Origin: CAZTHK01 sp964613215 | Lineage (GTDB): Bacteria > Krumholzibacteriota > Krumholzibacteriia > Krumholzibacteriales > CAZTHK01 | Length of the DNA stretch: 64,000 nucleotides | Direction: 5' to 3' | Assembly (NCBI GenBank): GCA_964613215.1 | Contig: CAZTHK010000001.1 | Span: 62,001 to 126,000, forward strand | In this document: positions 18,115 through 26,080 of the stretch, piece by piece | How the letters are laid out: every line of letters starts with the position of its first letter | How positions within the stretch are numbered: position 1 is the stretch's first letter | The notes under the pieces: model-generated | What the model was told of the DNA's origin: nothing | Seen by the model: only the letters and a program-made list of their open reading frames with translations | The model's database searches: none | Position numbers and translations under genes: made by a program

Positions 18115-18966
18115 TCACATGAAGTCTCTGGCGGTGATTACCCGGCCGGTACCTATTCGTATGAAGTAATCCCGGTAAGCCTCCTCGAAGGCATCGATTG
18201 CCTCCTCGCCGGAACAGTGGCAGGGTGCTGTGAAACGTACGCCCATTTCCCGGAGCTCACTGATTATACCCTGCAGCTGTGTGTTGGTCTTATCCAGCAG
18301 ATGGAAACCTCCCATAACCAGAAGTATATCATCATCCGAGATATCAGCCGCTCTCTTTACTATATTCACGATTCCGGGGTGAGCGCATCCGGTAATCACC
18401 ACAACCCCTTCACTGGTTTCCACTATCAGCGATTGTTCCTTTATTGCTTCCCCCATCTTTCCTGTGGTTTTAGCCCCGCTGCACAGAGAGGCTGATTTAT
18501 CGGCTTCTATACAGCTTCCTCCTGATTTTTCCACCGCCCTGCTGATTTCATCAGGAAAGGCGGAGAGAATATAAACCTCCGGTCCGGGATTAAGCTGAAG
18601 GAATGCCTGCATTCCCCCGGTATGGTCCCAGTGAGCGTGCGAGATCACCACCTGGTCGATAATGCCGGGATCTATCCCCGACTTCTCCATATTGCCCATC
18701 AGGATATCACCGTCGCCACCGGTATCGAAGAGTATGGTTTTTCCTGTTACCCTGATCAGGCAGGAAAATCCCCACGCGCACTCCAACCCCTGCCGATATG
18801 GCCGGTTATCGTAGATGACCGTTATTTCAAGTTCTTCCAGAGGAATAACTTCCCGGTCAGCAGAATTTGCCGTCATGGCTGTCTCCTTTCCATAATCTCC
18901 GGCGAATCCATTCAGGGGCAGGGTAACCGCAAAAACTGCAATTGAAATGAATAAAGCCGCCCGCAT
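18115..18966 (-). CDS. Exported metallo-beta-lactamase-fold hydrolase
   Basis: MBL-fold protein of 283 residues with an N-terminal signal peptide (ALFISIAVFAVTLPLNGFAG). The metal motif is ISHAHWDHTGG (HxHxDH), with later ligand-bearing strands TGCAHPGI and MGGFHLL and a C-terminal FTAPCHCSGEEA. This pattern is closest to the subgroup that includes 7,8-dihydropterin-6-methyl-4-(beta-D-ribofuranosyl)-aminobenzene-5'-phosphate synthase, but most members are uncharacterised and an exported one is unlikely to make a pterin. Start ATG is preceded by a weak AGAGAAGATC. It has no operon partner. Confidence 0.85.
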   Translation of the reverse strand: MRAALFISIAVFAVTLPLNGFAGDYGKETAMTANSADREVIPLEELEITVIYDNRPYRQGLECAWGFSCLIRVTGKTILFDTGGDGDILMGNMEKSGIDPGIIDQVVISHAHWDHTGGMQAFLQLNPGPEVYILSAFPDEISRAVEKSGGSCIEADKSASLCSGAKTTGKMGEAIKEQSLIVETSEGVVVITGCAHPGIVNIVKRAADISDDDILLVMGGFHLLDKTNTQLQGIISELREMGVRFTAPCHCSGEEAIDAFEEAYRDYFIRIGTGRVITARDFM

Positions 18967-19090
18967 CGTGATGATCTTCTCTTGAATAATGCTTCAGAAA
19001 CATTAGGATGATGTGCCGAATTCCAGTAAAATAATATTGCCGAAGCCACGGCTGAGATTATATATCGAAAAGAAGGGGTTTTGCAATAAA

Positions 19091-19110
19091 AGTTAACCTC
19101 AATCCGTCAA
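19091..19110 (+). repeat. Third copy of the 20-bp gttaacctcaatccg motif
   Basis: Differs by one base from 8301-8320. It lies just upstream of the decayed sorting-domain gene; a shorter inverted partial match (ttgacggattgag) lies at about 19272-19284. Confidence 0.5.
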
Positions 19111-19114
19111 AATT

Positions 19115-19572
19115 ATGGTGACCGGAACAGCGATTCTTTCCCTCCATACGCCAACCTGTCCGGATTATACCTCCTCTTATTACTCCACAGCTGGCGGTGT
19201 TTATGAATTAGAGAAATGGCAGAGAAAATATCACCAGTTAGCCGCAAAGACAACCAGTATCAATGTTTTTATTGACGGATTGAGTCTAGTATTCATTCAG
19301 GGACGCCACTCTCCAATATTCAGAGGCGGACTTATTATGTCTGAGAAAGCAGTACAGCATACCGGAAGGGATGAAGGTGACTCTTGATATATCCGGTTTA
19401 TCCGGCAGGCTGGTGAAAAGGCTGGCGGATGGTGTTAGAGAGTGCGGGGGGGAATCAGGTAGACTGGCACGGACCGGACCAGGGAGGGAGTATAGTGGTC
19501 AGCGGATTATACTTCTGCCGGTTGACCGCAGATAAAGTGACAGTATGCAGAAATATGCTGCTGCTTTGTTGA
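19115..19572 (+). pseudogene. Decayed secreted-protein gene with FlgD-like sorting domain
   Basis: No single frame is open, but pieces from different frames rebuild the C-terminal sorting domain seen in the proteins at 26081 and 33750. Upstream frame: LSLVFIQGRHSPIFRGG, matching the QNxPNPFNPS block. Next frame: YSIPEGMKVTLDISGLSGR and LVKRLADGVRECGG. Third frame, after a single-base shift in a G7 run (19446-19452): NQVDWHGPDQGG and VSGLYFCRLTADK, then a stop at 19570. At least two shifts are needed, so this is a remnant rather than one sequencing error. It occupies most of the 746-base gap 18967-19712. Confidence 0.65.
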
Positions 19573-19640
19573 GAAGTATAATAAAAGCAAGCTTTGTTAT
19601 TGGCTCGGATAAGTGTTGGCAGTAAGCTTTTTCAGTAGAT

Positions 19641-19669
19641 GCCCCGGTCCCAATCGGGGGGACCGGGGC
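19641..19669 (-). terminator. Strong hairpin after the TPR lipoprotein gene
   Basis: Perfect 11-bp stem GCCCCGGTCCC/GGGACCGGGGC (19641-19651 with 19659-19669), 44 bases beyond the stop codon. No clear T-run follows on either strand, so it may stabilise or end the transcript by another route. Confidence 0.5.
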
Positions 19670-19712
19670 ATTGCTTGCGGGACAGATACGTCCCGTCAGG
19701 AGTGCGGTGGCT

Positions 19713-20870
19713 TTACTTCTTCTTCGAGCCGGTGGAGTCGGCATCGGTGATTATAATGGTTCCATCCCCTGGATCAGGGGCCGGTTCCGTTTTAGAGCCG
19801 GTGTTTCCTCCGGATGACGAGTCGGGCTTGACTACCAGCGGGAGTTCCCTGCCGGCTATAACGGTGGCGGTGGAATCAGCAGAGGCAGTATCAGAAGAAC
19901 TGTTTAATTCCCTGATGTAGCTTTCCGCCACTTCAGCCAGATCAATGGCTCTTACCTCCGGATCTTCCTCCAGCACCTCCACTCTGGTAAGGTTGTTGAA
20001 AGCCTTGTCGTACTCTTCGTTGATATCCAGTGCTGAAGAGTAGGCCTTCCCGGCAGCCCGGTAGTGTCCGGTGTTTTCCAGAGCGATCCCCAGGTTATTC
20101 TGAAATACAGCCATGTCGCTTCTGAGATGTACTGCCCGGGCCAGAGGCGGCAGAGCCTTCTCGAACTGGCCCTCCCGGATGTATATCAATCCAAGGTTGT
20201 TCATCGCCCAGGCATTGCTGCTATCGGCACGGATGGCCTCGCGGTAAGCCTGGATGGCTTTTCCGGTTTCTTCCATCTGGCGGTATGCTCTTCCCATAAG
20301 GTGGTATATGGTACCGGAACCGGGATCTATCTCCAGGGCGGAGTTTAGCCGGTCCAGGGCCTCCCGGGGCCTCCGGGTATCCAGAAATACCCGGCTGAGG
20401 TTCTTCAGACTCTTGACATGTCCGGGGTCCGCCTGAAGCGCCACTTTGAAGGCATCTTCGGCCTGCTGGTAGTCTTGTGCCTTCCAGGCGGAGAGCCCCA
20501 GCATGTAATATCCCCACGGGTTGTCCGGCTTATCCTCGGTGTAGCGGGTAAACAGCTCTGCTGCTTCCCGGTAGTCTCTTTCAAAGTAGGCAGCTTCCGC
20601 CTCACTGTAGGATACCTTTCTGTCAGGCTCCGGTGGTGCAGGCTTTTCCTCCTCAACTCCGGAGGGGCGGGTTAAGCTCTCCTCCATGGGAGTTGATGTT
20701 TTCTTTTCTGCTCCATCCGGACTGGTCTTCTTCCTCACCTTCAGGGATACCTTTCCGGAATGCTCATCCTCATCACCGCCGCAACCACTCCAGATCAGCG
20801 TCAATGTCAGCATCATTATACACGCGGTGGCAGCAATTATTCTGCCCCATGCTTTCCTGGTGAATAACAT
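19713..20870 (-). CDS. TPR-repeat lipoprotein
   Basis: Lipoprotein of 385 residues: signal peptide with lipobox (LTLIWSGC), then a charged, Pro/Lys/Glu-rich linker, about six tetratricopeptide repeats (for example NPWGYYMLGLSAWKAQDYQQ, GTIYHLMGRAYRQMEETGKA, AWAMNNLGLIYIREGQFEKA) and a low-complexity Ser/Thr/Asp-rich tail ending GSKKK. TPR lipoproteins usually assemble envelope complexes or support outer-membrane machinery; the partner is unknown. Start ATG follows AAGGAGGTCAGCC. It is transcribed alone, downstream of the NtrC-type regulator gene, across a 473-base gap. Confidence 0.85.
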   Translation of the reverse strand: MLFTRKAWGRIIAATACIMMLTLTLIWSGCGGDEDEHSGKVSLKVRKKTSPDGAEKKTSTPMEESLTRPSGVEEEKPAPPEPDRKVSYSEAEAAYFERDYREAAELFTRYTEDKPDNPWGYYMLGLSAWKAQDYQQAEDAFKVALQADPGHVKSLKNLSRVFLDTRRPREALDRLNSALEIDPGSGTIYHLMGRAYRQMEETGKAIQAYREAIRADSSNAWAMNNLGLIYIREGQFEKALPPLARAVHLRSDMAVFQNNLGIALENTGHYRAAGKAYSSALDINEEYDKAFNNLTRVEVLEEDPEVRAIDLAEVAESYIRELNSSSDTASADSTATVIAGRELPLVVKPDSSSGGNTGSKTEPAPDPGDGTIIITDADSTGSKKK

Positions 20871-21155
20871 GGCTGACCTCCTTCCTTGGCTGTGCCCTTT
20901 CGGGCTGGTTCGGGTTAAAACGACTTACACCAGATAGAGGGGGCAAGGGGGAGGCCAGGATATATATTTTTTATTATTAAATTATAACTTTATATTATAT
21001 AATAATTTACACCATAAGAAAAAATTCTTAATTGGCTGCAGGGCAGTCGATTGTGTGTTTCCGGACACATAAATCAGGGGGGAATTGTGTCCGGGTGTAC
21101 ACACCGGATTGGCCCTTCCGGGAAGTGGCTGAATATATCGGCTGAATTGGATTTT

Positions 21156-21172
21156 CAGGTAACTGTTACCTG
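21156..21172. promoter_or_regulatory. 17-bp perfect palindrome (possible operator)
   Basis: CAGGTAAC-T-GTTACCTG, 8-bp arms around one base, in the gap 20871-21343 between the NtrC-type gene and the TPR lipoprotein gene, about 290 bases upstream of the latter. A second inverted repeat CCGGACACA/TGTGTCCGG (21061-21069 with 21086-21094) lies closer. The rest of the gap is AT-rich with no gene. Confidence 0.4.
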
Positions 21173-21343
21173 CCGAATCAGCGGCAGGGCAGGCTGTGTA
21201 ATGTAACCGGTCAGGCGGGAAGGGGGCGGTAAGAGTGAACCGGTTCCGGTTGGAAAAAGCTTATTTATAATGTCATTCTGTGGAGTTAAACTATATTAGA
21301 GAATAGCAAATTCCCTGTATGTCTGATACATTTCAGGCCCGGT

Positions 21344-22699
21344 TTATTTTCTCCTGATATTATGCCGGCGCATGATCTTGAGCAGGCTGGAGTGGTCTGC
21401 CAGTCCAAGTTGGCGTGCGGTGTTGGTGATATGCCAGCTGTTGAGTTCCAGGACCTGCAGTATGATCCTGCGTTCAGCTTCTGATTTAAGCTCCTTGAGT
21501 GTTCCCCCCTGTTTTTCCCTCCCGGAAGAGGAGGGGTCTTTTATTTCAGAGGGCACTTCGGATATGCCGATGATATCCTTTTCGGAAGCAATAACCATGC
21601 GTTCCATTATATTTCTCAGTTCCCGCACATTGTTCCGCTTCCAGTGGTAGTTCATAAGATACTGAAGAGCCTCCGGGCTGATTCTTTTGGTGGGGATACC
21701 GAAACGCCGGCAGATACCGGTAAGGAAGTGATCGGCCAGTTCGGGTATGTCAGAGAGGCGTTCCCTCAGAGGCGGTACTTCCAGGATATGAACATTAAGG
21801 CGAAAGTAGAGATCCCGGCGGAAGTTTTTCTCCTCCATCTCCCTTTCCAGATCCCGGTTGGTGGCGGCAACCACTCTGGCATCTGCATCTATCATTCTCT
21901 CTCCCCCCACCCTGGTTACCTTCTTCTCCTCCAGCACCCTCAGCAGTTTGGCCTGAGCGGGAGGGGGAAGCTCGCCGATTTCATCCAGGAAGAGGGTTCC
22001 TCCGGAGGCCTGTTCGAAAGCGCCCCGTCTCAGCCGGTTGGCTCCGGTAAAGGCGCCCCTCTCGTGTCCGAACAGTTCACTTTCGATCAGGTCATGAGGA
22101 AGAGCTGCGCTGTTTATAGCTATGAAGGGACTGTCTCCGTCCGATCCCATCCTGTGGATCTCCCTGGCTACCAGCTCCTTTCCGGTTCCGCTCTCTCCGG
22201 TTATCAGCACCGGGCTGGGAATCCCGGCCACCCTGGCGATCTGCTGTTTAAGCTTCCCGATGGCACGGCTGGAGCCGACTATGGGTGTATCTGCTCCCAG
22301 GTCCCTCTTCAGCCTGGCTACTTCCGATTTAAGCTTGTCCCTCTCCAGCACATTCTCCACCTCCCGTACCACCCTCTCCATCGATTCCTCCTTGTCGATG
22401 AAGCTGTAGGCCCCCAGCTTTATAGCTTCCACACAACGGTCGTAGTTCCCGGTGCCGGTATAAACGATCACCGGAATCTCTATTCCCCTCTTTTTAAGGG
22501 TCCGCAGCACCTCGAAGCCGTCCACCTCCGGCATCTCCAGGTCCAGGATAACGCAGTCCACCGCTTCCCGGGCGATGATTTCCAGCGCCTCCCTGCCACC
22601 GGTGGCCACGGCGGTCTGATATCCCCCCAGCCTGTTGAGATCGTAAGAATACTGTTCGGCCAGAGCGGGAACGTCATCCACTATAAGTACAAGTGCCAT
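21344..22699 (-). CDS. NtrC-family sigma-54-dependent response regulator
   Basis: 451 residues in the standard order: receiver domain (phosphoacceptor Asp53 in ILDLEMP, conserved Lys103), AAA+ sigma-54 activation domain with Walker A GESGTGKE (168-175), GAFTGA loop that contacts sigma-54 (215-220), Walker B GGTLFLDEIG, and a C-terminal Fis-type helix-turn-helix (NTARQLGLADHSSLLKIM). It should drive transcription of sigma-54 promoters when phosphorylated. Start ATG follows AAAGGAGGATATTAACC. No kinase is adjacent; the NtrY-like kinase at 28456-30195 is the nearest candidate partner, by type rather than by linkage. Confidence 0.95.
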   Translation of the reverse strand: MALVLIVDDVPALAEQYSYDLNRLGGYQTAVATGGREALEIIAREAVDCVILDLEMPEVDGFEVLRTLKKRGIEIPVIVYTGTGNYDRCVEAIKLGAYSFIDKEESMERVVREVENVLERDKLKSEVARLKRDLGADTPIVGSSRAIGKLKQQIARVAGIPSPVLITGESGTGKELVAREIHRMGSDGDSPFIAINSAALPHDLIESELFGHERGAFTGANRLRRGAFEQASGGTLFLDEIGELPPPAQAKLLRVLEEKKVTRVGGERMIDADARVVAATNRDLEREMEEKNFRRDLYFRLNVHILEVPPLRERLSDIPELADHFLTGICRRFGIPTKRISPEALQYLMNYHWKRNNVRELRNIMERMVIASEKDIIGISEVPSEIKDPSSSGREKQGGTLKELKSEAERRIILQVLELNSWHITNTARQLGLADHSSLLKIMRRHNIRRK

Positions 22700-23081
22700 G
22701 GGTTAATATCCTCCTTTGATTAAATTAGCACAAGGAAGCAATTTTATCCAGCCATAACACCATACATGCCATCTGTGGAAGCTGGAGGGGGAATCCCCGG
22801 GTATAAGTTTCCTGATTCCGGTCACGAGATACCTATATTTTTCCAACTTTTTTCGGGACAGCTTTTTGCGGGCAATTTCCGGCCAAGCTCATCTATGATT
22901 TAACTTAGCCGGAGAGGGCCATTAATTCCTCATACACGCGTTTTCTCACTCCACCCGGACTGGATTTGACCGGTTGACCCCCTCTAAGGCCCTCCGGGGA
23001 CCCTCACGTTCGCCCGGGAAGCATGTATAATAATATACCGGACTGCAAGATGGGTAGAATTTACAAACCGGGAGGTGCGGT

Positions 23082-23144
23082 ATGATTACCACCGGCGGCA
23101 GCTTAGATCTCAAGTTTTTACTTTTCATTGGGAATATTCTGTAG
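23082..23144 (+). CDS. Possible 20-residue leader peptide upstream of the kinase
   Basis: Short reading frame (MITTGG start, hydrophobic end FLLFIGNIL) with a good ribosome binding site, GGGAGGTGCGGT, about 50 bases after a TATAAT (23026-23031) and 97 bases before the kinase gene. Only the ribosome binding site supports it. The rest of the gap 22700-23240 holds nothing else recognisable. Confidence 0.25.
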   Translation: MITTGGSLDLKFLLFIGNIL

Positions 23145-23240
23145 GACAATTGGGTATGACCGATTTTGACTCCAGTGGGACTTCGTGTAAAGCGCCGGAT
23201 TTATAACCTATCATGATGCACTATTCAACCAGGAGCAGGG

Positions 23241-26051
23241 ATGGACAATCTGGTTGGAAAAACCATTTCTCACTATAAAATTGTCGAACTTTTGGGCAGT
23301 GGTGGTATGGGAGTGGTTTACCGGGCCGAAGACACCAGGCTGGAGCGTACGGTGGCACTCAAGTTCCTTCCCCCCGAACTGACCCGTGATGAGGAGACCA
23401 GGGAGAGATTTCTCCGGGAGGCACGGGCAGCCTCGGCTATGGAGCACAATAATATCTGTGCCATCCACGAAATCGATCAGACTGAAGATGAACATATATT
23501 CATCGTGATGGCTCATTATCAGGGGGAAACACTAAAGGAAAAGATAAAAAGCGGCCCCATGAGGATCAAGGAGGCCATCGATTTGGCCATACAAATTGCC
23601 ATGGGTCTGGACCAGGCTCATCACAGGGCAATTGTTCACCGGGACATTAAACCGGGGAATATCTTTGTAACCGGTGATGGCACTGTAAAGATACTGGATT
23701 TTGGCCTGGCCAAGGTTTCCGGTCAAAGCGAGCTGACTGTAGATGGTGCCTTCCTGGGCACGGCCAGTTACATGTCACCGGAACAGGGGGGTAGGGGGCT
23801 GGTTGATCATCGGACGGATATCTGGTCGCTGGGCGTGATACTCTATGAAATGATAGCGGGGCAGCACCCCTTCAGGAGCCACTATGAACAGGCTACCCTG
23901 TATTCGATTATAAATGAAGAACCGGAACCGGTGACCGGGCTCAGGGATGGAGTGCCCGTGGAACTGGAACAGATATTGACCAGAGCCATGGCCAAGGATC
24001 CCGGTGAGCGCTACCAGCATGCTGGTGAAATGATAGCGGATATGCAGAGCCTCAGGAAGTGCTTAATTGCTAAATCGAACCTCCGTCCGGCGGGCTCTAT
24101 GGGGGGAAGCCGTAAAAGATGGATGAGTTCGCCCATCCTCTGGATAGTTGGTGCTGTAATAGTTGGACTGGCCGCCGGATTGATTTTTTACCATCCTGAA
24201 GAATCCATATCGTTTTCTCAGCGGGATTGGATATTGATAACAGATTTCAAGAATCTTACCGGAGAAGAGATCTTTGACAGGTCGCTCAACACCGCCCTGA
24301 CGGTCAGTATTCAGCAGTCACAGTATGTTAACGTTTTCCCGCGAAGCCGGGTGAGAGAGACATTGAAGAGGATGAAACGGGAGGAGGCGGATACTCTGGA
24401 TGAGAAGCTGGGAAGTGAAGTTGCATTGAGGGAAGGTTTAAAGGCAATGGTGGTTCCATCCATCAGCAGCATAGGAGATATCTACCATCTCTCCGCTGAA
24501 ATAGTTGATCCTTCCAGCCGGGTATCGTTGAGAACGGAGAAGGTACGGGCTGAAGGAAGGGAGGAAGTATTGAGCGCCCTGGATGAACTGGCCCGGAAGA
24601 TAAGGGAGGATCTGGGTGAATCCCTGCCTTCGATTTCCAACAGGAATGTCTTTCTGCCCCGGGCTACTACCTCTTCTCTGGAGGCTCTGAAATATTTCAC
24701 AGACGGTTCTATCTCCTGGGGGAAAGGTAAACATATGGAAGCTGCCGCTTTGTGGCATAAGGCTATCGAGAAGGACTCTACCTTTGCATGGGCCCATGCA
24801 TCCCTGGGAGTGTACTATTACTGGAGGGATGACCGGCCCAGGGGGGAGTCGCACTTTGCCAGGGCTTTGAATCTTCTGGACCATGTTACCGAAAGGGAGA
24901 AGCTATGGATACAATCGATGGTTGAAAGTTACAGGGGCAACCGGGAAAAATCCCTCCAGATTTTGAAGATATATGTAGAACAGTATCCGGACTCAAGGGA
25001 AGCCTGGTTCAATATGGGAATTGATTACAGATGGCTGGGCCAGTTTGATAAGGCCCTGGAATCGTACCGGAAAGTTCTGGAGCTGGATCCCGATATGGCC
25101 CGGGCTTACATAAACATTTCCACCTGCTATTCACTGATGCACAGATATGAAGAAGCGGTGGCTAACTATCAGAGAGGCTTTGAGCTGCAGCCGGAGGAGA
25201 TTACCAGCGGAACTATCAACCATGAGTTCGGTTTTGCCTATGTGGAGCTGGGGGAATTCGGAAAGGCTGAAAAGATCTTCCGCAGGATGTTTTCCGAAGA
25301 TGACTGGAAGAAGGCCCGGGGCCACCGTTCCCTGGCTCTGCTCAATATGTACCGGGGCAAATACTCTGATGCCATAGCTAATTTGAAAGAAGCGATACTG
25401 TTAAACCGTGCAGCGGATCAGAAATTGAGCGAATTGCGGGACCATCTGTACCTGGCGGTTGCCTATAAGACAAAGGGGATGTTGGACCAGGCGGATGAAC
25501 AGTTGAGGGTGATGGATCAGATGGGGGAGGAAATCTACCTGGCACCCTACTGGCTTATGATTTTGAGAAAGGTATATGCCAGGATGGGAGATACCGTAAA
25601 GACAGCAAGGATGGCAGAGAGTGTTTCAAAAAAGATGAATGAACAGAACCGCTTGGACAGAGCTGCCCTTAAACTCCTGCAGGGGGAGTTGGAGCTTGCC
25701 AGGGGAAACCACGACCGGGCCCTGAGCCTGTTTGAGATGGCATACAAACTGCGTGAAGACAACTATGCTCTGGAGTCGTTGGCAAACGGTTATCTAATCA
25801 GCGGACAGCCGGACAGGGCGGCAGAAAAGCATGAAGAATTGATCGGGAACAAGTCTCTGGGATGGGAGGCCCAGCAGTACTGGATTATGGCTCATCAACG
25901 GCTGGGAAGAATATACCTGGAAGAAGAGCGGATAGAAAAGGCAATCGAATATTATGACACTTTCCTGGATATATGGAGGGAGGGCGACCGGGATTTGCCC
26001 GCCTTGGTCAGGGTTAAGAAGAGGCTGGCGGAGCTGAAAGGACAAATCTGA
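23241..26051 (+). CDS. Transmembrane Ser/Thr protein kinase with TPR sensor region
   Basis: 936 residues. Kinase domain at about 12-275 with glycine loop LGSGGMGVVY, Lys41 in VALKFL, catalytic Asp135 in HRDIKPGN, Asp153 in DFGLAK and MSPEQ, so all catalytic residues are present. One membrane helix follows at about 299-318 (ILWIVGAVIVGLAAGLIFY). Outside it is a FlgO/TolB-like domain (DFKNLTGEEIFDRSLNTALT) and at least eight TPR-like repeats to the C-terminus. This PknB-like layout places a large repeat domain on the other side of the membrane, as a sensor or protein-binding part. Start ATG follows AGGAGCAGGG. The gene stands alone. Confidence 0.92.
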   Translation: MDNLVGKTISHYKIVELLGSGGMGVVYRAEDTRLERTVALKFLPPELTRDEETRERFLREARAASAMEHNNICAIHEIDQTEDEHIFIVMAHYQGETLKEKIKSGPMRIKEAIDLAIQIAMGLDQAHHRAIVHRDIKPGNIFVTGDGTVKILDFGLAKVSGQSELTVDGAFLGTASYMSPEQGGRGLVDHRTDIWSLGVILYEMIAGQHPFRSHYEQATLYSIINEEPEPVTGLRDGVPVELEQILTRAMAKDPGERYQHAGEMIADMQSLRKCLIAKSNLRPAGSMGGSRKRWMSSPILWIVGAVIVGLAAGLIFYHPEESISFSQRDWILITDFKNLTGEEIFDRSLNTALTVSIQQSQYVNVFPRSRVRETLKRMKREEADTLDEKLGSEVALREGLKAMVVPSISSIGDIYHLSAEIVDPSSRVSLRTEKVRAEGREEVLSALDELARKIREDLGESLPSISNRNVFLPRATTSSLEALKYFTDGSISWGKGKHMEAAALWHKAIEKDSTFAWAHASLGVYYYWRDDRPRGESHFARALNLLDHVTEREKLWIQSMVESYRGNREKSLQILKIYVEQYPDSREAWFNMGIDYRWLGQFDKALESYRKVLELDPDMARAYINISTCYSLMHRYEEAVANYQRGFELQPEEITSGTINHEFGFAYVELGEFGKAEKIFRRMFSEDDWKKARGHRSLALLNMYRGKYSDAIANLKEAILLNRAADQKLSELRDHLYLAVAYKTKGMLDQADEQLRVMDQMGEEIYLAPYWLMILRKVYARMGDTVKTARMAESVSKKMNEQNRLDRAALKLLQGELELARGNHDRALSLFEMAYKLREDNYALESLANGYLISGQPDRAAEKHEELIGNKSLGWEAQQYWIMAHQRLGRIYLEEERIEKAIEYYDTFLDIWREGDRDLPALVRVKKRLAELKGQI

Positions 26052-26080
26052 TTTTGTCTCCCTCCTCCGGTGATTCCACT

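Noticed and set aside
21644..22723. Long plus-strand open frame opposite the NtrC-type gene
   Set aside because: Shadow of a GC-rich coding strand; no ribosome binding site or recognisable domain.
22846..22870. Sigma-54-like GG-N10-GC spacing (cgggacagctttttgcg)
   Set aside because: Only the GG and TTGC parts match; the intervening CAC is lost, and it is more than 370 bases from the plus-strand kinase gene.
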